NCBI GenBank assembly: GCA_017538845.1
Contig: JAFYIC010000112.1
Coordinates: 1-6,161 of the forward strand
Reading direction: 5' to 3'
DNA from: Bacillota bacterium
Lineage (GTDB): Bacteria > Bacillota > Clostridia > Peptostreptococcales > Anaerovoracaceae
Length of the DNA stretch: 6,161 nucleotides
Part shown: positions 1 to 6,161 of the stretch, in pieces
How the letters are laid out: every line of letters starts with the position of its first letter
Numbering within the stretch: the first letter of the stretch is position 1
The notes under the pieces: model-generated
Told to the model about the DNA's origin: nothing
Databases searched by the model: none
Seen by the model: only the letters and a program-made list of their open reading frames with translations
Position numbers and translations under genes: made by a program

Positions 1-1014
1 CTGGCTACAGAAGGAATGGGACATCCGTCCATGTTCAACTGCGAGAGTCTCTACGACATGCTCGAGCACAGGGCTGCGGGACTTGAAGGACACAGCAACT
101 ACTCCAGAAAACAGATCCTGAAGTACGGCTCACCGATCGGATGCGTAGAGCCGGGCGCTGAAGGACTTCAGTACGGACATACAGACTCCGGTATCGTAAA
201 CGTTGCCAACTGCCTGTTCTGCGCGGTTACCAACGGAATCAAGGCCAACGGAGTTGACGGAGGCTTCTGCGGAGAGCTGGTTACTTACGAAAGCGGCGCT
301 CCGGAGACTCTGGATACATTCGACAAATTCTATGCGGCAGTAAAGGGCCAGGTAGAATTCGCTATCAAGGAATGCCACTCGGCACTGGTAGTCTGCGAGA
401 AACTTCTTGCGGAGCAGTTCAACCTCCCGACCTTCACCATGCTGCTTGAAGGAGCCATCGAAAAGGGTATTGACGCCACAGCAGGCGGCGCCCTCGTAAA
501 CGTAGGCCCGACAATGAACATGGTAGGCTTCGGAACTATGGTTGACAGTGTTTCAGCCATCAAAAAAGTGGTATATGATGATAAGGAAGCCACATTATCG
601 GATGTAAGGGATGCAATAATGGCCAACTTCGAAGGTTACGAAGACCTGCAGGCTAAACTGAAGGCTGCACCGAAGTACGGCAATGACGATGATTATGTTG
701 ACGATATGGCTGCAGATCTCTGGAAGCACTTTGCTACAGTATCAGCCGGTCTGAAGATGTACAGAGCCGGTCAGTACTGCGACGCAGCTATCCAGATGGT
801 ACAGTCCAACGTAGGAATGGGCGCTATGACAGGCGCTACTCCGAACGGACGTCTCGCAGGCACACCGATATCCGATACGATGTCAGCAACTCAGCAGGCA
901 GATACACACGGACCTACGGCAGCTGCCAGAAGTTACGGAAAACTTGATTACTCCGCATACTCCAACGGTACACTGCTCAACATGTGGATCAGCCGTTCAG
1001 AACTTGTTGAATGA
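1..1014 (+). CDS. Split glycyl radical enzyme, large (catalytic Cys) subunit, module 1; 5' end outside window
   Basis: This is the C-terminal 337 residues of a cytosolic glycyl radical enzyme large chain. The frame is open from base 1, so the ATG at 16 is internal: the paralogue at 2379-4640 continues for over 400 residues upstream of the matching point. Visible landmarks are the thiyl-radical loop GSPIGCVEP (catalytic Cys codon 142-144, Glu two residues later), the following YGHTDS with Asp 14 residues after the Cys, the KYGNDDD segment and the NGRLAG/SDTMSATQQ segment. The chain ends NGTLLNMWISRSELVE, exactly where an ordinary GRE would continue into its glycyl radical domain; no radical Gly motif is present here. 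That domain is the next gene, 19 bases downstream in another frame. A hand alignment gives about 200 identities in 330 positions with the second large chain. The Cys-x-Glu active site points to an eliminase or dehydratase type reaction (inference); the substrate is unknown. Confidence 0.93.
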   Translation: MATEGMGHPSMFNCESLYDMLEHRAAGLEGHSNYSRKQILKYGSPIGCVEPGAEGLQYGHTDSGIVNVANCLFCAVTNGIKANGVDGGFCGELVTYESGAPETLDTFDKFYAAVKGQVEFAIKECHSALVVCEKLLAEQFNLPTFTMLLEGAIEKGIDATAGGALVNVGPTMNMVGFGTMVDSVSAIKKVVYDDKEATLSDVRDAIMANFEGYEDLQAKLKAAPKYGNDDDYVDDMAADLWKHFATVSAGLKMYRAGQYCDAAIQMVQSNVGMGAMTGATPNGRLAGTPISDTMSATQQADTHGPTAAARSYGKLDYSAYSNGTLLNMWISRSELVE

Positions 1015-1020
1015 TCAGGT

Positions 1021-1027
1021 AAGGAGG
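1021..1027 (+). promoter_or_regulatory. Ribosome binding site of small subunit 1
   Basis: AAGGAGG lies six bases before the ATG at 1034 and is the best Shine-Dalgarno match in the window. It fixes the start of the small protein and shows that it is initiated independently, although its frame is open further upstream (to an ATG at 944). Confidence 0.85.
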
Positions 1028-1033
1028 AACAAA

Positions 1034-1327
1034 ATGAATATCAGAGAAACAGGACTCAATTGCCCGGAGGCAACATACGAGGCTCCGGCATATAAAGAAG
1101 CCGGAATGAAGAACTTCGCTAATCTCGTGCGCACCATGCTGAACGACTACGGCGTATATCACGTACAGTTCAACACCATCAATAAGGAGACTCTTGTTGA
1201 CGCAAAAGCTCATCCGGAGAATTATCCAACGCTGATGGTACGTGTTGCAGGATACAGCGTATACTTCACAGACATCGGCGAGCGTGTTCAGGACGATATT
1301 ATTTCAAGAACAGAGCATACTTTTTAG
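1034..1327 (+). CDS. Stand-alone glycyl radical domain protein, small subunit of GRE module 1
   Basis: This 97-residue soluble protein corresponds to the C-terminal domain of a normal glycyl radical enzyme. A helical stretch ([13 protein letters not shown], about residues 28-40) and the segment VQFNTINKETLVDAKAHPENYPTLMVR lead into the radical loop RVAGYSVYF, with the radical Gly at residue 73 (codon 1250-1252). A tail of 24 residues follows, ending VQDDIISRTEHTF, as at the C-terminus of single-chain GREs. Because the preceding large chain lacks this loop, the protein is probably an obligate partner that carries the stored radical, not a repair spare part such as GrcA/YfiD (inference). It shares about 53 of 84 aligned residues with the second small protein. 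It has a single Cys (residue 10), so it is not an iron-sulfur small subunit of the hydroxyphenylacetate decarboxylase kind. The start is set by the AAGGAGG at 1021-1027. Confidence 0.93.
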   Translation: MNIRETGLNCPEATYEAPAYKEAGMKNFANLVRTMLNDYGVYHVQFNTINKETLVDAKAHPENYPTLMVRVAGYSVYFTDIGERVQDDIISRTEHTF

Positions 1328-1354
1328 GTAACAGCCGGATAAATAACTTCCAGG

Positions 1355-1383
1355 ATTCAGTGCGGGCTTTGTCCGCACTGAAT
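1355..1383 (+). promoter_or_regulatory. Intercistronic hairpin between GRE module 1 and the activase
   Basis: Bases 1355-1365 (ATTCAGTGCGG) pair perfectly with 1373-1383 (CCGCACTGAAT), leaving a 7-base loop; one further G-U pair can close inside it. The element fills the largest gap in the cluster (1328-1400) and ends about five bases before the ribosome binding site of the activase. Only a few T residues follow, so it is a poor intrinsic terminator on the plus strand. It could be a partial terminator, an RNA processing or stability element, or a dyad for a DNA-binding protein. The sequence alone does not decide between these. Confidence 0.6.
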
Positions 1384-1400
1384 TTACAGAGGGGAGAATA

Positions 1401-2357
1401 ATGGAAAAGAAAGCAGTTATTTTTGACATAGGAAGGTTCAGAAATACAGACGGACCGGGAATAAGGACTATAATATTCTTCAAAGGCTGCCCCCTGCGCT
1501 GCCAGTGGTGCAGCAATCCCTTCGGGCTGAGCGTACAGCCCCAGCTTGCCGTCAATCTTGAAAAGTGCACGGCCTGCGGAAAGTGCACACAGGTATGCCC
1601 AAGCGGCGTCAATGAGATCAGGGACGGAAAGCTTCACGTAGATTTTTCTAAATGTAATACCTGCGGCGCCTGCATAATACCATGTCCTGCGGGCTGCAGG
1701 AAAATAACGGGCGAAGAGTATACTGCCCGCGAATTGTTTGAGGAGGCCAGAAAGGACTCCGCTTTTTCGCGCAGAGACAACGGAGGAGTCACTCTTTCGG
1801 GAGGAGAGATCCTTGCCCAGTACGAGGTGGCATCTGAAGTACTCCGTCTGTGCAGACAATCCTACATGAACACCTGCATAGAAACTTCGGCATACGGCAA
1901 ATGGGAGCATCTGGAACAGATAGCTCAGTATTGTAATGTGATCTTCGTTGATCTGAAGCACATTGACAGCGCAAAACACAAAGAGATCACAGGCGTTCCC
2001 AACGAGCTGATTCTGGAGAACATACAGAAGCTTGCGGAATATGCCGTTGAGAAAAACATACAGCTGATAATAAGGAGACCGATAATACCCGGGTACAACG
2101 ATGAAGACGAAGCCACCATAGGCGCGGCGGAGTTCATCGCCAAACTGCCGGGTAACCCGGAGATAAATATAATTCCTTACCACAATCTTGGCGAGAACAA
2201 GTACGGCATGATAGGCGAGGAATACATACCCAAGGATCTTTCCATGCTTGGAAAGAAGGACGATATAATCGTAAGAGTCAAAGAACTTACGGAAAAACAT
2301 GCGCCGGACTGCAGGGTAAGCGTCGGCGGAGAAGCTATTGATCTGGACAAGAAGTAA
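1401..2357 (+). CDS. Glycyl radical enzyme activating enzyme (radical SAM, ferredoxin-insert type)
   Basis: This 318-residue protein is a GRE activase. It would reductively cleave S-adenosylmethionine and abstract a hydrogen from the radical Gly of a partner. The N-terminal DGPGIRT segment (18-23) precedes the radical SAM cluster motif Cys30-x3-Cys34-x2-Cys37. An insert then carries two ferredoxin-type 4Fe-4S motifs, Cys56/59/62/66 and Cys85/88/91/95, as in activases of dehydratase, choline lyase and arylacetate decarboxylase GREs; the short pyruvate formate-lyase activase lacks them. GGVTLSGGE (128-136) is the SAM-binding Gly-Gly-Glu region; the Pro that usually follows is Ile here. Length is normal for the family. 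The ATG at 1401 has AGAGGGGAG just upstream. It is the only activase seen and sits between the two split GRE modules, so it probably serves both (inference). It is followed 21 bases later by the second large subunit. Confidence 0.95.
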   Translation: MEKKAVIFDIGRFRNTDGPGIRTIIFFKGCPLRCQWCSNPFGLSVQPQLAVNLEKCTACGKCTQVCPSGVNEIRDGKLHVDFSKCNTCGACIIPCPAGCRKITGEEYTARELFEEARKDSAFSRRDNGGVTLSGGEILAQYEVASEVLRLCRQSYMNTCIETSAYGKWEHLEQIAQYCNVIFVDLKHIDSAKHKEITGVPNELILENIQKLAEYAVEKNIQLIIRRPIIPGYNDEDEATIGAAEFIAKLPGNPEINIIPYHNLGENKYGMIGEEYIPKDLSMLGKKDDIIVRVKELTEKHAPDCRVSVGGEAIDLDKK

Positions 2358-2364
2358 CTCGTAC

Positions 2365-2370
2365 GAGAGG
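2365..2370 (+). promoter_or_regulatory. Ribosome binding site deciding the start of large subunit 2
   Basis: GAGAGG lies eight bases before the ATG at 2379. An in-frame TTG at 2373 would leave only two bases of spacing, so the ATG at 2379 is the better start. Confidence 0.7.
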
Positions 2371-2378
2371 GATTGATT

Positions 2379-4640
2379 ATGGCTGCAAAAGACATGTTTA
2401 CAGGCGCCAAGTGGGGCCTGAGCATACGTGACGGGCAGAGCGCCCAGGTAGGGAGTACTCCCCGTATACAGGCGCTCAACGGCATGATGCATGCAGAGAG
2501 GCCCAACTGCGACATATTCAGGGCGAAAGTGCTCACTGAAGTCTACAGACAGACGGAGGGAGAGCCTGCCATGCGCCGCAGGTACAAGGCTTCGGCGGAA
2601 CTGTACAGACGGTTCAAACCTGTGATATACGATCATGAAAGGCTGGCGGGATGGCCGGCGTCCAGGATAAGAGGCGTGCAGCTGGCTATAGATATGCATG
2701 CTCACTGGCTGGAAAATGAGATCGACCAGATCAGGACCCGTGAGTACGACCCATTCGAGATATCAGACGAGGATCTGAAAGAACTCAAGGAAGACTTCAT
2801 ACCCTACTGGAAAGACAAGACGCCGGCTTCACTGTGGGCCAAGTATCTGCCGGAAGACGAGATACACAGATCCCAGGAAGGCGGATTTGCCGACGTCATA
2901 AACTACGTGGCGTCACATGGCTCTCATTTCCTGCCCGATTACCCGTATCTTATGGAACATGGGCTTAAAGGGCAGTATGAAACGGCGAAAAAATGTCTGG
3001 AGGAACTGGATCCCGACGATCCGGACTCCATCGATAAGAATGAATTCTATACAGGACTTCTGGAAGTCCTGCTTGGCATAAAAGAACTGGCCGAGAACTA
3101 TTCGGATCTGGCACGGAAAATGGCGGGGACGGAAGACGATCCCGAACGGAAACAGGAACTGCTGAAAATGGCTGACTGCATGAAACACGTGCCCTGGAAC
3201 CCGCCCCGCAATTTCTACGAGGCGATAGAGATCGTGTGGTTCGTGCTCTGCATACTCTTCATAGAAGGCGCAGGACCGTCGGTAACCTACGGAAGATTCG
3301 ACCAGTACATGTACCCCTTCTACAAACAGGGGATCGAAGACGGCTCGCTCACTCCTGAGCTTGCCATGGAATACATTGAAGAACTATATATCAAAACTAC
3401 CGCCAATCCATGGCTTCTGGCCACGGATCTGGCCTACTATTTCGGAGGATATTTCAGATATCCTCATCTTGACGTCGGAGGACTGGACAAGAACCGGCGC
3501 GATGCGTCCAACGAGCTTTCATATCTCTGCCTGAGGGCTATGAGATACGTTAAGACCACGGCGCCCAGCGTCAGTCTGCTTCTCCATCAGAAGACGCCGG
3601 ACGATCTGCTCATCGAAGCCTGCAAGCTTTCAGCTGAAGGCATGGGACATCCATCCTTCTTCAATATGGATACTCTGGTGAGCATACTGGAAGCGAGAGC
3701 CGGCGGTCTGCAGGGCAGGAGCCCTTACTCGGTGGATCAGATACTGGAGTGGGGTTCACCTATAGGATGTGTTGAGCCGGGCGTTATGGGACAGCAGTAC
3801 GGACACACGGACTCATGCATGATCAACGTGGCTTACGCGCCTACGCTGGTGCTGACCCATGGTATCAAGCCGGACAACGTGGACGGCTGGGGATGCGGCG
3901 AGCGGCTGTCCTACGACAACGGATTCATTTCCCAGTACACTACTTTCGAAAAATTCTACAAGGCGGTAAAAGATCAGATAGAATTTGCCATAAAGGAAGC
4001 TCACAGAGACTCGGTAATAGTGGAGAAAATATTTGCGGAACAGTTCCAGCTGCCTACGTACACGCTTCTGCTGCGTGGCGCGGTGGAAAGAGGCGTTGAC
4101 GCCGCTTCCGGAGGAGCTCTCTGCAACATAGGACCTACTATCCAGTCGGTGGGATTTGGTACGCTGGTGGATTCCATAACGGCGACGAAGAAAGTCATAT
4201 ATGATGACAAAGAAGCAACCATCGAAGAACTCGCGGAAGCGCTGAGCAGCAACTTCGTCGGGTACGAGGACCTGAGACAGAAGCTGGAAGCAGCGCCCAA
4301 GTACGGCAACGATGATGATTATGCCGACGACATAGCCATGGACGTGTGGAAGTTTTTCGCCAATACCGTACGAAGCCTGAAGAACTACAGGGGCGGATAT
4401 ATAGATCCGGCCGTGCAGATGGTACAGGCCCACGTGGGATTCGGCGCAAAGACAGGGGCCACGGCCAACGGAAGATATGCGGGCAGACCCCTTTCGGATA
4501 CTATGGCCGCCACACAGCAGGAAGACAAGAGCGGCATAATGGCCGCCATAAGGAGTTACAGCAAAATGGACTATCCGGCATATACCAACGGCACAGTACT
4601 GGATATGTGGATAAAGGGATCGGATCTCATCAACAAGTAG
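2379..4640 (+). CDS. Split glycyl radical enzyme, large (catalytic Cys) subunit, module 2
   Basis: This complete 753-residue cytosolic chain contains the GRE ten-stranded barrel region without its radical domain. Family landmarks in order are EVYRQTEGEPAMRRRYKA (54-71), DPFEISDED with PYWKDKT (about 124-148), HFLPDYPYLMEHGLKG (183-198), GPSVTYGRFDQYMYP (299-313), the thiyl loop GSPIGCVEP with catalytic Cys464 and Glu466, Asp478 in YGHTDS, KYGNDDD (641-647), and a final TNGTVLDMW followed by only eight residues. Glycerol dehydratase has Cys433, Glu435, Asp447 and His281-Ser282; here the Cys, Glu, Asp and Ser have counterparts, but the His is Pro300. Cys-Val-Glu argues against pyruvate formate-lyase, which has adjacent cysteines. 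No RVxGY motif occurs in the chain; it is supplied by the gene 13 bases downstream. The reaction is probably a radical elimination or a related cleavage, with substrate unknown. Ile codons are mostly ATA (29 of 43), unlike module 1. Confidence 0.94.
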   Translation: MAAKDMFTGAKWGLSIRDGQSAQVGSTPRIQALNGMMHAERPNCDIFRAKVLTEVYRQTEGEPAMRRRYKASAELYRRFKPVIYDHERLAGWPASRIRGVQLAIDMHAHWLENEIDQIRTREYDPFEISDEDLKELKEDFIPYWKDKTPASLWAKYLPEDEIHRSQEGGFADVINYVASHGSHFLPDYPYLMEHGLKGQYETAKKCLEELDPDDPDSIDKNEFYTGLLEVLLGIKELAENYSDLARKMAGTEDDPERKQELLKMADCMKHVPWNPPRNFYEAIEIVWFVLCILFIEGAGPSVTYGRFDQYMYPFYKQGIEDGSLTPELAMEYIEELYIKTTANPWLLATDLAYYFGGYFRYPHLDVGGLDKNRRDASNELSYLCLRAMRYVKTTAPSVSLLLHQKTPDDLLIEACKLSAEGMGHPSFFNMDTLVSILEARAGGLQGRSPYSVDQILEWGSPIGCVEPGVMGQQYGHTDSCMINVAYAPTLVLTHGIKPDNVDGWGCGERLSYDNGFISQYTTFEKFYKAVKDQIEFAIKEAHRDSVIVEKIFAEQFQLPTYTLLLRGAVERGVDAASGGALCNIGPTIQSVGFGTLVDSITATKKVIYDDKEATIEELAEALSSNFVGYEDLRQKLEAAPKYGNDDDYADDIAMDVWKFFANTVRSLKNYRGGYIDPAVQMVQAHVGFGAKTGATANGRYAGRPLSDTMAATQQEDKSGIMAAIRSYSKMDYPAYTNGTVLDMWIKGSDLINK

Positions 4641-4643
4641 AAA

Positions 4644-4649
4644 AGAGGA
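4644..4649 (+). promoter_or_regulatory. Ribosome binding site of small subunit 2
   Basis: AGAGGA lies four bases after the large-subunit stop and about five bases before the ATG at 4654. It supports independent initiation of the second glycyl radical domain protein. Confidence 0.7.
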
Positions 4650-4653
4650 CAAG

Positions 4654-4938
4654 ATGGAACTGAAACTCAATACGCCTTTGGGCACGTATACGGAACCGGA
4701 ATACAAAGAAGAAGGCATACAGCAGATGGCCAGATTCATAAGGACCATGCTCAATGACTACGGCATATACAACGTGCAGTTCAATACCGTGGATAAAGAT
4801 GTTCTCATTGAAGCCAAAAGCAATCCGGAGAAATATCCGACTCTGATGGTAAGGACATCCGGGTACAGCGCATACTGGACCGATTTGGGTGAACGTGTGC
4901 AGAACGACATAATCAACAGGACCGAACACAATCTTTAA
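4654..4938 (+). CDS. Stand-alone glycyl radical domain protein, small subunit of GRE module 2
   Basis: This 94-residue soluble protein is the missing C-terminal domain of the large chain directly upstream. [45 protein letters not shown] sequence leads to the radical loop RTSGYSAYW, with the radical Gly at residue 70 (codon 4861-4863). The 24-residue tail ends [13 protein letters not shown]. The first small protein has the common RV-A-GYS form; here Val and Ala become Thr and Ser, and the Phe that usually closes the loop is Trp. It contains no Cys, so it cannot bind an iron-sulfur cluster through Cys. The frame differs from that of the large chain and has its own stop codon (4612-4614) only 42 bases before the start, so the gene is separate and not a tail of the large gene. 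It is presumed to dock into the large-subunit barrel to form the active enzyme and to be the activase substrate (inference). Confidence 0.93.
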   Translation: MELKLNTPLGTYTEPEYKEEGIQQMARFIRTMLNDYGIYNVQFNTVDKDVLIEAKSNPEKYPTLMVRTSGYSAYWTDLGERVQNDIINRTEHNL

Positions 4939-4961
4939 ACCATCAGAACAGGAAGTGTGAT

Positions 4962-6161
4962 ATGCAAGTCAAAGATCTAATGCACCCGGTCAAAGACCGC
5001 GGGATAGTGCAGGGAGGTATCTCGGGCACTGAAAACGTCTATCTGCTTGATCTGGATATGATACAGGGCAAGCAGCCGCTTATAGAAGTGACAGACGAAT
5101 ACAACAGAAAAATAGGCGAAGTGCCCCGGACCGTGATCGAGGAGATACTTAAGATGCGTCCTGCGGAATGTATCGGCGAAATGCTGGGCTGTATAGAGGC
5201 CGGTATAGCGGGTGTGGATCCGGATTGTGTCATATTCTACGCCAACGATATGTTCATTGAGCAGATGGAAATACCTCTGCGGCAGCTTATCGGCAGACGC
5301 ATAGATGAATTCATGCCGGCCAACGCGATCAAGATGTGTCTTGCCACCGGCGAGAAGATCGTTCTCAAAGAGGGCGCCAAAGGAGGCAGGGACGCGGTCA
5401 TTTACCCGCTGAAGAGCAATGAGGGCGAGATCATCGGCGCCATGTCGATCCAGTTCAATATAAATTCGGGCAACGATGCTGCGAGATACACCAACGCCAT
5501 ATATGAAGAAGTAAAAGACAGGTATCTCTTCGAAGAGACCGAAGACGATGACCTGAGCGGAAACAGGATACTCGGACAGAGCGAAGCTTTTCTCGGCATG
5601 CTCCGTAAGGCAGCGGTAGTCGCCGGGACGGACGTGGAGATAATGCTGAGAGGCGACAGCGGAACGGGTAAGGAAGTAATCGCCAGATACATACATCAGA
5701 AAAGCGACAGAGCTGACAAGCCCTTCGTGGCGGTCAACTGCGCGGCCATACCGGAGAATCTTCTTGAAAGCGAACTCTTCGGGTATGAGGGCGGCGCTTT
5801 TACGGGCGCGAAATCAGAAGGAAAGACCGGCAGGTTCGAACAGGCTGAAGGCGGCACCCTTTTCCTTGACGAGATAGGCGATATGCCCCTTACCATGCAG
5901 ACGAAACTGCTCCGCGCCATACAGGAAAAAGAAATAGAAAAAGTCGGCAGCGAAAAGAAGATAACCGTCAACGTAAGGCTTATATCGGCCACTAACAGGC
6001 CTTTGGAGGAAATGATCGCCAACAAGGAATTCAGAGACGATCTTTACTACAGACTGAACACGGTGGAACTGATCATCCCGGCGCTGAAAGACAGACGCGA
6101 GGATCTTCCGCTTTTCCTCAACTATTTCCTCAAACTGTTCAACGAAAAGTACAACAAGAAC
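4962..6161 (+). CDS. Sigma-54-dependent transcriptional activator (PAS + AAA+), 3' end outside window
   Basis: The frame runs open for 400 codons from the ATG at 4962, preceded by AGGAAG, to the window edge. The N-terminus ([10 protein letters not shown]) looks like the start of a CBS-type domain, but this is a weak call. Residues about 75-165 look like a PAS sensor ([18 protein letters not shown], then IGRRIDEF, then IIGAMSIQF). The AAA+ domain begins near residue 203 (ILGQSEAF) and has Walker A GDSGTGKE (231-238), the sigma-54 contact loop GAFTGA (279-284 region), Walker B TLFLDE (299-304), SATN (342-345) and FRDDLYYRL (357-365) with putative arginine finger residues. The C-terminal DNA-binding domain would lie beyond the window. 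It would use ATP hydrolysis to open sigma-54 promoter complexes, with the PAS region sensing a ligand. Its position 23 bases after the second small GRE gene suggests that it controls this cluster, perhaps in response to the substrate (inference). No convincing -24/-12 promoter is seen in the window. Confidence 0.93.
   Translation, partial: MQVKDLMHPVKDRGIVQGGISGTENVYLLDLDMIQGKQPLIEVTDEYNRKIGEVPRTVIEEILKMRPAECIGEMLGCIEAGIAGVDPDCVIFYANDMFIEQMEIPLRQLIGRRIDEFMPANAIKMCLATGEKIVLKEGAKGGRDAVIYPLKSNEGEIIGAMSIQFNINSGNDAARYTNAIYEEVKDRYLFEETEDDDLSGNRILGQSEAFLGMLRKAAVVAGTDVEIMLRGDSGTGKEVIARYIHQKSDRADKPFVAVNCAAIPENLLESELFGYEGGAFTGAKSEGKTGRFEQAEGGTLFLDEIGDMPLTMQTKLLRAIQEKEIEKVGSEKKITVNVRLISATNRPLEEMIANKEFRDDLYYRLNTVELIIPALKDRREDLPLFLNYFLKLFNEKYNKN

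Noticed and set aside
944..1034. Frameshift error or programmed frameshift joining large subunit 1 to the small domain; the small frame is open back to an ATG at 944.
   Set aside because: A strong AAGGAGG precedes the ATG at 1034, and the second module has the same break with its own ribosome binding site and an upstream stop in the small frame (4612-4614). Two independent genes in each module explain this better.
1034..1327. GrcA/YfiD-type spare part for damaged pyruvate formate-lyase.
   Set aside because: The neighbouring large chains lack any glycyl radical loop and have Cys-Val-Glu instead of adjacent cysteines, so the small protein completes the enzyme and does not repair an intact one.
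2373..2378. TTG start two codons upstream of the ATG of large subunit 2.
   Set aside because: The spacing to GAGAGG would be only two bases; the ATG at 2379 has normal spacing.
1299..2705. Long minus-strand open frame opposite the activase (also 3813-4754 opposite large subunit 2).
   Set aside because: Both lie antisense to clear family genes, have low-complexity, unrecognisable translations, and lack plausible context. They are shadows of the plus-strand coding pattern.
3109..3124. TGGCACGG...TGGC resembling a sigma-54 -24/-12 promoter.
   Set aside because: The spacing between the GG and GC elements is one base too long, the -12 element is TGGC where TTGC is expected, and it lies inside the large-subunit gene in no useful position.
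4654..4938. Iron-sulfur small subunit like those of hydroxyphenylacetate decarboxylase or benzylsuccinate synthase.
   Set aside because: This protein has no Cys and its counterpart has only one, while both contain a clear radical Gly loop.

Overview
The window is a single, tightly packed, all-plus-strand cluster for anaerobic radical chemistry. The glycyl radical enzymes and their activase require anoxic conditions, so the host is a strict or facultative anaerobe. Balanced base composition, frequent ATA, AGA and AGG codons, AGGAGG-type ribosome binding sites and a sigma-54 activator would suit an anaerobic Clostridia-like member of the Bacillota. That taxonomic guess is weak and rests on style, not on a marker gene.

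Layout from left to right: (1) the 3' part of a glycyl radical enzyme (GRE) large subunit, bases 1-1014, cut by the window edge; (2) a 97-residue protein, 1034-1327, carrying the glycyl radical loop; (3) a 73-base gap with a perfect 11-bp hairpin; (4) a GRE-activating radical SAM enzyme with two extra ferredoxin-type cluster motifs, 1401-2357; (5) a complete second GRE large subunit, 2379-4640; (6) a second small glycyl-radical protein, 4654-4938; (7) the first 400 codons of a sigma-54-dependent transcriptional activator, 4962 to the window end. Apart from the hairpin gap, the spacers are 13 to 23 bases, so co-transcription is likely.

The striking point is that both GREs are split. Each large chain has the catalytic Cys in a GCVEP loop but stops just after the Asn-Gly-Thr segment that normally precedes the C-terminal glycyl radical domain. 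That domain (RVAGYS in one, RTSGYS in the other) is encoded as a separate small gene with its own ribosome binding site. The same break occurs in two paralogous modules about 60 percent identical at the protein level, so it is very unlikely to be a sequencing error. A working enzyme would have to be assembled from the large chain, which supplies the thiyl radical Cys, and the small chain, which supplies the radical Gly. The single activase would install the radical on one or both small subunits.

The active-site loop (Cys-Val-Glu, with Asp 14 residues after the Cys) resembles GRE eliminases and dehydratases more than pyruvate formate-lyase. A His known from glycerol dehydratase is replaced by Pro, and the substrate cannot be named. 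The two modules differ most in short stretches just after the catalytic loop, which suggests different substrates. No shell protein, aldehyde dehydrogenase or transporter lies in the window, so the pathway around these enzymes is not visible.
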